Below, one piece after another: positions 1-8,168 of a stretch of DNA of 16,092 nt. Made by a program: the position numbers and the translations under genes. The DNA is taken from contig JADGJG010000587.1 of assembly GCA_027596195.1 (NCBI GenBank), positions 1 to 16,092 of the forward strand, read 5' to 3'. The notes beneath the pieces are model-generated. The model ran no database searches. It worked only from the letters and a program-made list of their open reading frames with translations, and was not told the origin of the DNA. The stretch is from Podochytrium sp. JEL0797 (lineage: Eukaryota > Chytridiomycota > Chytridiomycetes > Chytridiales > Chytriomycetaceae). Numbering within the stretch: the stretch's first letter is position 1; each line of letters opens with the position of its first letter.

Positions 1-85
1 TTTTTTTCGATGTTTCGTGTTGTTTTTGTGGTTTTTACTGAACATGGTATTTTTTTTTGGTTTATTTTTGGGTTGTGATCAACCG

Positions 86-88
<3 letters not shown>

Positions 89-116
<28 letters not shown>
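89..116. repeat. Poly-C homopolymer run (28 nt)
   Basis: An uninterrupted run of 28 C on the plus strand lies in AT-rich, non-coding sequence upstream of the first gene. On the minus strand it would read as poly-Gly, giving a spurious glycine-rich ORF. Runs of this length are prone to length error in assembly and could form G-quadruplexes. It mirrors the G run at the other end of the window. Confidence 0.95.
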
Positions 117-384
117 GTATTTGGAGGATTATCAGAGTTAATATTCCGTTATTCCTGACATTCGCATTATATATCACAAAGTGAAATGCATGAAATGAAA
201 GAAGATTTTCAAAAAAGTTAAAAACGATACCTCTTCCTCTTCTTCTCCTTTCCATCTTAACATGAAGTTCGGAGAATATGAAAATTTTGAAGAAATCGAT
301 TTGTGTGGATTCCATTTCGATTTTTTAACGCGTCGAAAATAGCGTATTCCCATGAAACATAAAACACCCCCGAAACAAGCAAAC

Positions 385-882
385 ATGAAGCTGGCTGCCG
401 TGATTCTTGTAGCCTCGAGCGTTGTCCTTGCTCAGCAGTACGTCGCTCCCACACCAGTTTCCAACGCCGTTGCGGCCATCACTGCTACCCCCGCCGTCTA
501 CATCGCTCCAACACCACCCGCCAAATTCAGCTCTGCCGCCGCCGCCGCAACTGAAGGCGACTGTGTCGAGGAGGAAGAATGTGACGATTCCGAAGATTGC
601 GATGATTCCGAAGATTGTGAAGACGATTTGCCCGCCGCCACCCCACTCATTGGCACACCCACACCCATTGGAAGCGGAACGGTTGCTCCATTCTCGGCAA
701 CCACGAAACCAGCGACTTCCAATCCGGCTTCAAGTTCAGTGGCTGCAGCGACTTCGACTGCCAGTGCTGCTGCTGGTTCCCTTGTTCAGTCCACCCAAGC
801 AAACATGTCTCCCAATGTTTCCGGAGTCAAGACCTTAACAGAATTCGGTTCTGTGTTTGTTGTGTTTCTGCTTTGGTTGTGA
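385..882 (+). CDS. Small secreted Ala/Thr/Pro-rich GPI-type wall protein with acidic Cys insert
   Basis: Encodes 165 aa from the ATG at 385. An in-frame ATG at 352 would add 11 residues before the hydrophobic signal and was not chosen. Residues 1-16 (MKLAAVILVASSVVLA) are a clear signal peptide with an A-x-A-like cleavage site before QQYVAPTP. The mature part is low-complexity Ala/Thr/Pro/Ser with Y-V/I-A-P-T-P motifs. Residues about 57-81 form an acidic insert with cysteines spaced in a repeated D-D-S-E-D-C unit, absent from the two downstream paralogues. An N-V-S sequon is followed by a hydrophobic tail ending FVVFLLWL, as expected of a GPI-attachment signal. It is probably a plasma-membrane or cell-wall protein. 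The molecular function is not recognisable. No introns are needed. Confidence 0.82.
   Translation: MKLAAVILVASSVVLAQQYVAPTPVSNAVAAITATPAVYIAPTPPAKFSSAAAAATEGDCVEEEECDDSEDCDDSEDCEDDLPAATPLIGTPTPIGSGTVAPFSATTKPATSNPASSSVAAATSTASAAAGSLVQSTQANMSPNVSGVKTLTEFGSVFVVFLLWL
583..625 (+). repeat. Short tandem coding repeat in acidic Cys insert
   Basis: An 18-nt unit (GAYGATTCCGAAGATTGY) occurs twice in tandem and begins again with GAAGACGAT. It encodes D-D-S-E-D-C twice. The length is a multiple of three, so copy changes would stay in frame. It lies inside the first wall-protein gene. Confidence 0.8.
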
Positions 883-1377
883 TTTTAGCTTCGATTGATT
901 AGACGGAAATTTTAATATATTAGTTCTTTATTAATTTATGGCTGAAAACGCCTGTTGTGTCTGGAGACCTTCGCCGGCCAGTGGCCGCGGTGACCCGCGG
1001 CCCCACAGGACTTATATCATCAGCATTGCTTATATTTCATTCATGTGTCTTTATCATTTATGTTGTGCATGTCGATGACAATCAATCTCCAATACAACCC
1101 AAGGTTCCAAAGGATATGTCTTCCCTCTCTGCAACAGCTTCCTCGCCTCGCCACTTTGTAAACCCCCGCATATCGTAATATTTTTCTCATTTACCCGCTG
1201 CTTACTACTGTAGAGGGGCCCATTTCAGAGTTAGAGAAATTTCCTTTTCGATCCATTCCGGATCATTTCGGATTAAATAAATCAATCGTGCTTCAAATAT
1301 TACGTCATATATTTGAGAAGTGAATAAATAGAATGCCTTCCAAACTGCTTTCATTATATTCACCAAACCTCATCTAA
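883..1377. other. Intergenic region with a perfect 8-bp hairpin
   Basis: About 495 nt between the first two wall-protein genes, with no convincing gene. At 983-1002 the sequence GGCCGCGG-TGAC-CCGCGGCC forms a perfect 8-bp stem with a 4-nt loop in otherwise AT-rich sequence. A 73-codon ORF starting at 957 begins with a non-ATG codon and has no recognisable features. The last 100 nt presumably hold the promoter of the next gene, but no clear TATA box was seen. Confidence 0.6.
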
Positions 1378-1875
1378 ATGCAGTTCCTCACCCTTGCTCT
1401 CCTTACCTTTTCCGCCCCGGCCATTCTCGCCCAAGCCCCACCCCCCATGATTCTCGCGTCTCTGGCTGGAGCCGGTTCTCCCGCCACCCCCGTGATCCCT
1501 CAGACCTCTGCCGCCGCTGGGATCTCAGCCGCCGCCGCGCCGGCCCCCACTTTGCTCTACGCTCCACCCCCCATGCCCTCTTACGCCGCCCCCCCTTCCG
1601 CGGCAGCTGCCTCATCCGTTGCTGCAGCAACCGCCATGCCCTCCTACGCCGCACCTGCCGCTGCTCCTTCCACTCCAGCGTCCTCCGCCGCCGCTGCTGC
1701 AGCTACCGCCGTCTTACAAGCTAGCCCGGCTCCCTACATTCCTGCGCCACCTCCCGCTTCTTACGCTGCTGGAGCGGTAGCGAAAGTTGCACCCGCGACG
1801 GCATTGTACGCGTCCGGATCTGCGTCCAACGTGGTTGCGATGGTGGTGGCGGTTGCGGTTGCAGCCTTGCTGTGA
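1378..1875 (+). CDS. Small secreted Ala/Pro-rich GPI-type wall protein, paralogue 2
   Basis: Encodes 165 aa, single exon. Residues 1-18 (MQFLTLALLTFSAPAILA) are a signal peptide ending before Q-A-P-P-P. The mature protein is dominated by Ala, Pro, Ser and Tyr, with recurring P-S-Y-A-A-P and Y-x-A-P-P-P elements and very few charged residues. The C-terminus has a small-residue stretch (SGSASN) followed by a hydrophobic tail (VVAMVVAVAVAALL), the layout of a GPI-anchor signal. It shares overall design, size and orientation with its neighbours at 385 and 2503, so local gene duplication is likely. There are no catalytic motifs; a structural wall or surface role is inferred from composition. The codons are strongly GC-rich at third positions (GCC, CCC), unlike the flanks. 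Confidence 0.82.
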   Translation: MQFLTLALLTFSAPAILAQAPPPMILASLAGAGSPATPVIPQTSAAAGISAAAAPAPTLLYAPPPMPSYAAPPSAAAASSVAAATAMPSYAAPAAAPSTPASSAAAAAATAVLQASPAPYIPAPPPASYAAGAVAKVAPATALYASGSASNVVAMVVAVAVAALL

Positions 1876-1939
1876 AAAGAATTAGAAGCTTGTCTGTGGC
1901 TCGTTTTAATCTCTCTTTTTGTTCGTTCTTTGTGGTTGA

Positions 1940-1945
1940 AATAAA
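1940..1945 (+). terminator. Putative poly(A) signal AATAAA
   Basis: AATAAA lies 65 nt after the stop of the second wall-protein gene and is followed by an A-rich stretch. This is the usual position for a eukaryotic cleavage and polyadenylation signal. Confidence 0.5.
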
Positions 1946-2430
1946 TGATACAAAAAAAAATTAGATGTAGAAACGCTTTGACATTTTCCACATTGGCAAA
2001 ACGGCTCTTTCAGTCTCGCCAACAAGACTTGCTCATTTCTGAGAATCCCATTATCAAAATCTGTTATGTAAAATAGAATTTGGGTTTCAATGCCCTTTTT
2101 TTCCCCGCACAATTGTTATAATGTATTTTTGCTTTCGTCTCTCGTCCACTTGAATATTCTTACTTGCATCCATAACTCACCTTAGTTAAGGATTTCGTGG
2201 AGGAAGTATTTCGCGGGTTTTCAATTTGAAAATTTCCACGCGTTCGAAATGTGACATTTTGCTGCGGTTTTACATTGGAGATTATTTCGTATTTAGTTGA
2301 TAATTCCTCCTGGGCAAGGGGAGACATGAAACCAATTTAACTTTGTCTCAAACAGTAGTTTGAGGTGGAGAAATGAAACGAATTTAATGAGACTGCTTGA
2401 AACAGATTATTTCGCGCACTCTCAAAAACG
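1946..2430. other. Intergenic region, nothing recognised
   Basis: About 480 nt of AT-rich sequence between the second and third wall-protein genes. Small minus-strand ORFs here are short and have no recognisable features. No tRNA-like or repeat structure was seen. The stretch probably holds the upstream control region of the gene at 2503. Confidence 0.5.
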
Positions 2431-2438
2431 TATAAATA
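2431..2438 (+). promoter_or_regulatory. TATA box of third wall-protein gene
   Basis: TATAAATA lies 72 nt upstream of the ATG at 2503, a normal core-promoter position. The short 5' leader after it is pyrimidine- and A-rich. This is the clearest TATA element in the window and suggests a strongly or conditionally expressed gene. Confidence 0.6.
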
Positions 2439-2502
2439 CGAGAGAAATTTGTAGACTTGTCCTCCCAATACTCCCACTCGCTCAAATAGACTAGAAGCAA
2501 AT

Positions 2503-3150
2503 ATGCAATTCGCTACCCTCCTCTCCTTGTTGGCTGCCACTGCCCTTGCCCAAAACTACGTGGCCCCCGTCCCAGCCTACATCGCCCCAGCTCCAATCTC
2601 TTCCGCCGCCCCAGCGGCCGCTACTACTGCAGCAGCTCTCGTAGTTGTCACACCAACCCCAGCCGTTTATGCAGCCCCAGCGGCTGTTACTACTGCAGCG
2701 GCTCTCATCGTCGTTACGCCAACCCCAGCCGTCTACGCCGCCCCCGTGCCACCACCCTTGTTGATCAAGTCCACAGCCTCCGCCGCCGCCGCGATAGCCA
2801 CCGCTCCCATCGTCTACGTTGTCCCCACACCCGCCCAGCTCAACTCGGTAGCTGCCGCGACGGTTGCCACCCCCCCCGCGTATATCGCACCCACACCCGC
2901 TCTGATCAACTCTGTTGCGGCCGCGACGGCTGGTACGCCTGCGGCCACTCCTGCCAAGTGCATTACGCCACCCACACCCGTTGCTCCATCTGCCGGTCTG
3001 GCTGCTGCGACGGTAGCACCAGCGTTGTATGTCCCTACAAACAGCGCAGTGTCGGCGGTGAAGCCTGCGGCTACCAACTTGATCACCAACGGTGCCAAGA
3101 CGAATGGAGTCGCTGCTGTTGGAGCATTTGTGTTTGCGTTGTTGTTTTAA
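2503..3150 (+). CDS. Secreted Ala/Pro/Thr/Val-rich GPI-type wall protein, paralogue 3
   Basis: Encodes 215 aa, single exon. Residues 1-16 (MQFATLLSLLAATALA) are a signal peptide, followed by QNYVAPVPAYIAPAP, very like the start of the mature protein at 385. The body has internal repeats: a block containing VVVTPTPAVYAAP occurs twice back to back (about residues 38-84), and a block with Y-I/V-x-P-T-P-A-x-(L/I)-N-S-V-A-A-A-T occurs about twice later. The C-terminus ends in AVGAFVFALLF after T-N-G-A-K-T-N-G, as in GPI signals. It is the longest of the tandem family, and repeat expansion explains the extra length. It is probably a surface or wall protein; no enzyme domain is visible. Confidence 0.83.
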   Translation: MQFATLLSLLAATALAQNYVAPVPAYIAPAPISSAAPAAATTAAALVVVTPTPAVYAAPAAVTTAAALIVVTPTPAVYAAPVPPPLLIKSTASAAAAIATAPIVYVVPTPAQLNSVAAATVATPPAYIAPTPALINSVAAATAGTPAATPAKCITPPTPVAPSAGLAAATVAPALYVPTNSAVSAVKPAATNLITNGAKTNGVAAVGAFVFALLF

Positions 3151-3181
3151 CAGATAGTTCTTTATCAGTGAGTTGAGAATG

Positions 3182-3187
3182 AATAAA
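3182..3187 (+). terminator. Putative poly(A) signal AATAAA
   Basis: AATAAA lies 32 nt after the stop codon of the third wall-protein gene, followed by A-rich sequence. The position and context fit a 3'-end processing signal. Confidence 0.55.
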
Positions 3188-3386
3188 AAAGAAAAATAGA
3201 AAATCGAATTTATCCATTAAAAGAATCTGATGTATAAGTCCCATCACGAGAAGTGTAGTAGCAGGACCCTTAGCAGCCGCCACGCAGCGTAAGCGGCCTT
3301 CCGCGGCAGAGTCCTCGTTTCCCGAACCCACGAAGCGGCGCACGAAGCCTCGCGTGGAGACTTCCCCAGATACTTAAATTCTGTTA

Positions 3387-4137
3387 GACGCCAAGGCGGC
3401 CTTCTCCGTCGCTGCGCTTCCCGGGCGCCTCGTCTGCCGCGGCGAAACCATTGCTGCCTTTCCGAACACTGCTTGCTGCTGCCTCGCTAACGAGTATTAC
3501 GCCATGCTCGACGAGATGCTCGCCGACTTTGTCGCTATAAACAACATTACGTACCGCCTCGTCAAACTCAGTCTACAAGAAACTCAATGTTCCCGAAGGC
3601 GCCTTTGGCGCCAACAAGAACGACCCGTACCGCGTCGCTCTGCGTTTGGATTCATGGACGGTGGGGACAAGACTTCAGTCGCTCAAAGTGCCAAAAAGGC
3701 TGCAAAAAAGAAGCCTTCGAATGACGCCAAAGTCGTGCAGTTGAGTGTCGCCCTTTTTCGTTTGGCTTCAGTTGTCCGAAATCTGATCCCACAACACGCC
3801 ACACCAACAGCATCATCGTCCTCGACGAAATCGACCAACTCGCCACAACAAACAAATCCATCCTCTACCGCATCTTTGAAAGGGCCGCCCTCCCCGGCTC
3901 CACCCTCGTCCTCATCGGAATCGCGAACGCCCTCTCAACTCCTCAACGTCAACCTTTACACTCCAATCGAGATTTCGAAAATCATTAAGTCGCGGTTAAT
4001 GGCGCTTCAGCAGTCTGTGGCTTCCCGAATCGACCCATCTGCCCGCCCCGCGAACGGAGACGCGTGTTGTGAACCGCAACAACTCACATCGTTCATGCAT
4101 CCCATGGCTCTTGAAGTATGTGCACGAAAAGCAGGCC
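3387..4137 (+). pseudogene. Decayed CDC6/ORC1-type AAA+ ATPase (replication licensing factor)
   Basis: CDC6 loads the MCM helicase at replication origins. Pieces of this family appear in order but in different frames. Near 3387-3450 is A-K-A-A-F-S-V-A-A-L-P-G-R-L-V-C-R-G-E, the lead-in to the ATPase domain. Near 3525-3590 is A-I-N-N then S-V-Y-K-K-L. At 3812-3841 is the Walker [11 protein letters not shown], followed by [10 protein letters not shown] (sensor 1). From about 3933 comes [17 protein letters not shown], then H-P-M-A-L-E-V-C-A-R-K-A. The Walker A G-x-x-G-x-G-K-T and the D-L-T-D-R-x-L-P-R-L stretch are missing, and at least three frame changes separate the blocks. The C-terminal winged-helix part is absent, replaced by an oxygenase gene fragment. 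A plus-strand ORF at 3504-4688 crosses both pieces but matches neither family consistently. The family call is firm; loss of function is strongly supported. Confidence 0.8.
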
Positions 4138-4585
4138 GAAAAGGCGCAACACAATCCTTCCAACACGACGGCAACAACGTAGCCCGCCACTCAACTCGTT
4201 TTTTCAAGCCCCGTGCCAATGGAGCTCCCGCGCATCAATCCAATCTGGAGAACAATGCTGCCTACCGATTTGCCTACGGGGTCGCCTACACGCAACCTCA
4301 CCTCCACTCACACGCGTTTTTTGACAGTCTCGTCAAGTTTGACTCGCACACGCAAGAGTATATGGCTTGGTTCAAGGTGGGGCATTCACCCAGCGAGCCC
4401 ATGTTTGTAGCGAACCCGAGCGGGTCGAGGAGGATGATGGGGTGGTGTTGTCGGTGGTGTTGGATGGGACGGAGGGGAAGAGTTATTTGTTGGTTTTGGA
4501 TGCAAAAACTTTTGATGAGGTGGCGAGGGCGGAGGTGGGCGTGCCCTTGTCTTATGGCTTGCGTGGAGCTTTTGTTGTTCAATAG
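4138..4585 (+). pseudogene. Broken 3' fragment of a carotenoid oxygenase gene (second copy of 6420-6863)
   Basis: This stretch aligns base for base with the 3' end of the intact oxygenase gene at 6420-6863, offset 2282 nt at the left end and 2284 nt at the right end. In the oxygenase frame it carries an in-frame TAG at 4180-4182 (TAC in the intact copy), a 1-nt deletion near 4250 and another near 4424. The codon for the last iron-ligand histidine is CGT (Arg) at 4562-4564 instead of CAT. Similarity stops at about the stop codon and does not continue into the 3' flank. The left edge abuts the CDC6 remnant at a shared GAAAAGGCGC. It is non-functional as an oxygenase. Confidence 0.9.
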
Positions 4586-5143
4586 TATCTTTTTGTCGTG
4601 TCATGACCCCAGTTGTGTTCATTGTTTTCTGTGGGCTGTGCAATGCCTCGCTCGAGACGCTGCGCCATCAAGTCAGAGAGAAAGTTGAGTTCTGTGTGTG
4701 GTGTTTCAAATGAAGTGGGATATAAACTCTTGCGAAACGTTGGACCAAGCTGAATCACAGTTATTGCGGTGATTATATATTACACTCAATCTACCAAAAA
4801 TCTACCAAATCTCTAAAAGTTGGCTAATCTTTTTTCTCTTCTTCAAACAAGATTTTTATGAAGCCCTGAATTGGTATCGGTTTGATATGGGGGGGAGCTT
4901 TTGAGCTGGGACGAGGAAATGATTCAAAAATGCATACTTTCAAGGCATATCAGTGGAGGCCAAGCCGAGGGCCGGGCCCTGAATCTTTCCCAAGACGATG
5001 AATTTTTGCTTAAATTATATCCAAGCAACTCCAAGCAAAAATTGATGCCCAGTTTGCTGGATTGCTTGGATCTCCCCTTGGCGAAGGGATATGAATAAGA
5101 GGCGCTCCAAAAACCAAAAGTCGTAGAGCACTTGTAACCCCAA
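4586..5143. other. Intergenic region upstream of the oxygenase gene
   Basis: About 560 nt without a supported gene. It has AT-rich stretches, a TATAAACT at 4721-4728 too far from the next ATG to be its obvious core promoter, and a partly repeated CCAAGCAACTCCAAGCAA near 5022. A 65-codon ORF at 4901-5098 has no recognisable domain and a weak start context. The promoter of the oxygenase gene presumably lies in the right half. Confidence 0.5.
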
Positions 5144-6863
5144 ATGACTTCTACTGACGATTCCAAGTGGCCATACACCGCTTGTCTCGAGGACGGCGTG
5201 GAAATCACTGATCCCATCGACTGCGTCGTGAAGGGTTCTCTTCCGAGCTGGTTAAACGGCCGTTTGTACCGCACTGGACCCGGTGTCTACAAGATTGGCA
5301 CAGATGAGCGCAAGATTTCGTTTGATCATTGGGTAAGTGCTGGTGTCGATGGACAGCAGCGCCACTTTTTTTGACAACCCTTCATTCTGACAGTTTGATG
5401 GCGTCGGCATCACCCACCTCTTCACCATCCTCCCCGACGCGAAAGTCACCTACCGCAACCGGCTCACCGGCAAACCATTCATCAACGCAATCACCCAAAA
5501 GGGCAAGCTCCCACTCACGTTTGGTCCCACCAGTGACCCCTGTCAAAGCATCTTTGGCAAGATGTTTGCCGTGTTTGAACCGAAACCACCCATCAACGTG
5601 AATGTGTCTGTGACCCCGCGATTCGTCGTGCCAGGGGTTCAGAACCCCGTTTGTGTGCTCAAAACGGACGCGAATGTGTTGCTGCAGATTAACGCAGTCA
5701 CGTTGGAGCCAGTTGGAGTGAAGTTGAGTTCGTATGGAATTTTGAATGAGAAGGTTTGTTTTGTTTTGTGCTTGATGGCGCGATTTTCAATCCACGCTGA
5801 CTCGCTCCCGCTTTACGCGACATCACCCCCAAAACAGCTGAGTTCCGCCACGCAGTCCGTCTCGCACGAGGAATTCGATCCAGTCACCAACTCTTTCCTC
5901 AGTCTCATTGCGATTCCAGGCCCGAGCCCCAAATACATTGTCTTTGAGGCGAACCAAACCCCAGGCAACTCAGACCCAGCCACCATCCTCGCCGAATTCC
6001 ACGACCCAAACCTTGCCTACCTCCACTCCTTCTCCTCCACCAAGAAGTACGTTGTGATCCAACTCTGGCCGCTTGCCTTCGGAATGCGCGGGTTGAAAAT
6101 ATTGGCATCAAAATGCCTGACAGATGCGATGAAATGGGACCCCACACGTCCAACGCGGATGGTCGTGATTGACCGCGCGTTGAAAAAGGTGGTGGCCAAT
6201 TACCAACACCCGCCTGATTTTTGTTTCCACACCGTCAACGCGTTTGACGAGCGCAATGGCGACATTGTGATGGATTACATTGGGTACAAGTCGGGAGACG
6301 TTGTGCACGCGTTCATGATGACGGATTTGAAGAATTCTACCCACGAGACGCGTGTGGCACGTACACGCGCGTTGTTGAGTCCGTCGTTCCGACGCGTGCG
6401 GATTGTCAACTTGGATGCTGAAAAGGCGCGATACTCTCCTTCCAACACGATGGCAACGTCGTACCCCACCACTCAACTCATTTACTCAAGCCCCGTGCAA
6501 ATGGAACTCCCGCGCATTAACCCAGCGTGGAGACACAACCCTTCCTACCGATTTGCCTACGGTGCTGCCCACACGCAACGTCACCTCCACTCGCACGCGT
6601 TTTTGGACAGTCTCGTCAAGTTTGACACGCGCACACAGGAGGTTGTAGTTTGGTTCAAGGTGGGACACACGCCCAGTGAGCCCATGTTTGTGGCGAACCC
6701 GAGCGGTGTCGAGGAGGATGATGGGGTGGTGTTGTCGGTTGTGTTGGATGGGACGGAGGGGAAGAGTTATTTGTTGGTGTTGGAGGCAAAGACGTTTGAG
6801 GAGGCAGCGAGGGCAGAGGTGGGCGTGCTCTTGTCGTATGGCTTGCATGGAGCTTTTGTTTAA
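5144..6863 (+). CDS. Carotenoid cleavage oxygenase (RPE65/beta-carotene oxygenase family)
   Basis: Non-haem iron(II) enzyme of the family that cleaves carotenoids with O2 to apocarotenals or retinal. Exons are 5144-5332, 5394-5753 and 5838-6863, giving 524 aa, normal for the family. Both introns (61 and 84 nt) have GT..AG ends and are phase 0; the second has a GCTGAC branch-point candidate. Family landmarks are the N-terminal S-W-L-N-G-R-L-Y-R-T-G-P-G, the H-W|F-D-G-V at the first splice junction, and D-P-C-Q-S-I-F-G-K. Four candidate iron histidines sit in the right contexts and spacing: H193 (S-H-E-E-F-D-P), H246 (Y-L-H-S-F), H314 (C-F-H-T-V-N-A-F-D-E) and H520 (G-L-H-G-A-F). The first context lacks the usual A-H-P-H wording. 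The substrate cannot be read from sequence; retinal formation for a rhodopsin is a plausible inference. A truncated second copy lies upstream at 4138. Confidence 0.9.
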
Positions 6864-7008
6864 TATTTCCATTATCTTATTATCAAAAATTGGTAGATTT
6901 TCGAAATCATCTTTGGATTTCGTATCTCTCCATTTTTTTTTCCGATTCACCAAATGAGGCGTGTGAAATTTTTTTTAAAAGGATGCGGAAGCTGGAAATA
7001 GAGTATTA

Positions 7009-7014
7009 AATAAA
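7009..7014 (+). terminator. Possible poly(A) signal AATAAA
   Basis: AATAAA lies 146 nt downstream of the oxygenase stop codon in AT-rich sequence. It is the first such hexamer after the gene, but the distance makes the assignment weak. Confidence 0.3.
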
Positions 7015-7502
7015 CGGCGAGTCTTACAAATCTGGGTTTCTTGAGAAAGACAACAGACTGGATACATAAAAAGAAATTAAAAAACGATGTTTTGCTTATT
7101 CATTCGCGTGGATGGAGAGGCATCAATGAAAAATAATAAACCCCCGAACACATGGAGGAAGTTGACCGCAGAAATACGAGGAGATAGATGATGTGTTTGC
7201 TGAGGTTGAGGTGAACCAGATGTTTGCTGGCAGCAAAAAACGTCAAACTTTCAAAAAGTTATTCATTTCTCTGCGAACAGGCCACCGTTCTTTCGGTGGC
7301 GGAATTGCGCGGCGCCGTGTATTTTATAAGATGAAACTCGTACGGACGGAGTCCAAAATTCAATAATCGTTTTTTTTATTGTGGGGGTCACTTGGGGTGG
7401 TGCCACCCATCCTCCCTCTGATCATTGTGACACACATCCTGTATCAGTATCATTCATTCATCCATCATTCATCCACTCTTTTCTCACTTTTATGCTTTTA
7501 TC
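7015..7502. other. Intergenic region between convergent genes, with a small hairpin
   Basis: About 490 nt between the ends of the plus-strand oxygenase gene and the minus-strand 156-aa gene. At 7281-7300 GCCACCG-TTCTTT-CGGTGGC forms a perfect 7-bp stem with a 6-nt loop. It does not match the histone-type 3' stem-loop. No tRNA fold or gene was recognised. Confidence 0.5.
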
Positions 7503-7508
7503 TTTATT
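7503..7508 (-). terminator. Putative poly(A) signal for the 156-aa gene (minus strand)
   Basis: TTTATT on the plus strand reads AATAAA on the minus strand, about 40 nt beyond the stop codon at 7548. This fits a minus-strand 3'-end signal. Confidence 0.45.
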
Positions 7509-7547
7509 TCTGGTATCCTTGAAGCGTATTCTTCAAAATTCTCACAA

Positions 7548-8015
7548 TCACAACACGATTGACTTTCGCCGCCCGTCAAACGGCACGCTAATGAACCTCT
7601 GCGCCGGCCTCGGCATCTCCCGACACAACGCTTTTTGAACCTTTGCCCTCACCTCCTCCTCCTTTTTCTGCCTCGTTCGCTCCCGTTGCTGAACTTGTTC
7701 CGTCCTTCGCGCAAGGTGAAGCAAGACGTTTTGATCAATGCCGTCGAAATGTTGTAGCCGAGCCAGGACCGATAAGAGGCGTGAATTGAAGGACGGGTCT
7801 TGCGAGTGGGTAGGTTGGAGGCGGAGGAGGTATTGGAGTTCCGTGCAGAGGTGTTCGAGTTCTTCGGTTGTGGCACTCGAAATTTGGGCGACTTGAGGTT
7901 CGGTGGGTGGGGGTGCGGATTTGGGCAGAGTGGGTTCGCGATCATCGGGTGGAAGGTTCTTGGAATCTGACTGAACGTCGTGAAGCATGATGGCAGTAGA
8001 ATGAACAACTCGCAT
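7548..8015 (-). CDS. Hypothetical 156-aa protein, not recognised
   Basis: Single-exon minus-strand ORF. The ORF is open to an ATG at 8153, but that leaves only 15 nt after the Siva-like gene upstream, so the ATG at 8015 (M-R-V-V-H-S-T) is preferred; M at 7988 is a second option. The N-terminal third is Pro/Ser-rich and probably disordered. The middle (about residues 53-100) looks helical and leucine-rich (E-L-E-H-L-C-T-E-L-Q-Y-L-L-R, then R-L-L-S-V-L-A-R-L). It is followed by a charged helix rich in Arg, Gln, Lys and Glu that could be a coiled coil, and a basic C-terminus. No family was recognised. The helical core and the poly(A) signal behind it argue for a real gene. Confidence 0.55.
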   Translation of the reverse strand: MRVVHSTAIMLHDVQSDSKNLPPDDREPTLPKSAPPPTEPQVAQISSATTEELEHLCTELQYLLRLQPTHSQDPSFNSRLLSVLARLQHFDGIDQNVLLHLARRTEQVQQRERTRQKKEEEVRAKVQKALCREMPRPAQRFISVPFDGRRKSIVL

Positions 8016-8168
8016 TTTCGGCGTAAATTTTTCATATCTTATGCGGGGGGAACATCCTTTTTTTTCATTGAGTGTGATTTCCCCAAAAGCTAAGACAGTG
8101 AGACGCGTCGAAATTAATGAAGTTTTCATTTTACAACTTAGATAATTTGGCAATGGAGAAACTTCTCT

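Noticed and set aside
79..315. Glycine-rich minus-strand ORF
   Set aside because: The glycines come only from the C homopolymer; the rest has no features.
3504..4688. Plus-strand ORF of 394 codons taken as one gene
   Set aside because: It crosses from CDC6-type sequence into oxygenase-type sequence and reads each family in the correct frame only in patches, so it is open by chance over a pseudogene.
4901..5098. 65-codon plus-strand ORF
   Set aside because: No recognisable domain, partly built of a local short repeat, and no start context or 3' signal that would support it.
7281..7300. Hairpin as a possible histone-type 3' stem-loop or ncRNA
   Set aside because: The stem and loop do not fit the histone consensus, there is no histone gene nearby, and no tRNA or snRNA boxes were found around it.
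7381..7638. Plus-strand ORF of 85 codons
   Set aside because: It lies over the 3' end and downstream region of the minus-strand 156-aa gene, has a non-ATG start and no recognisable features.
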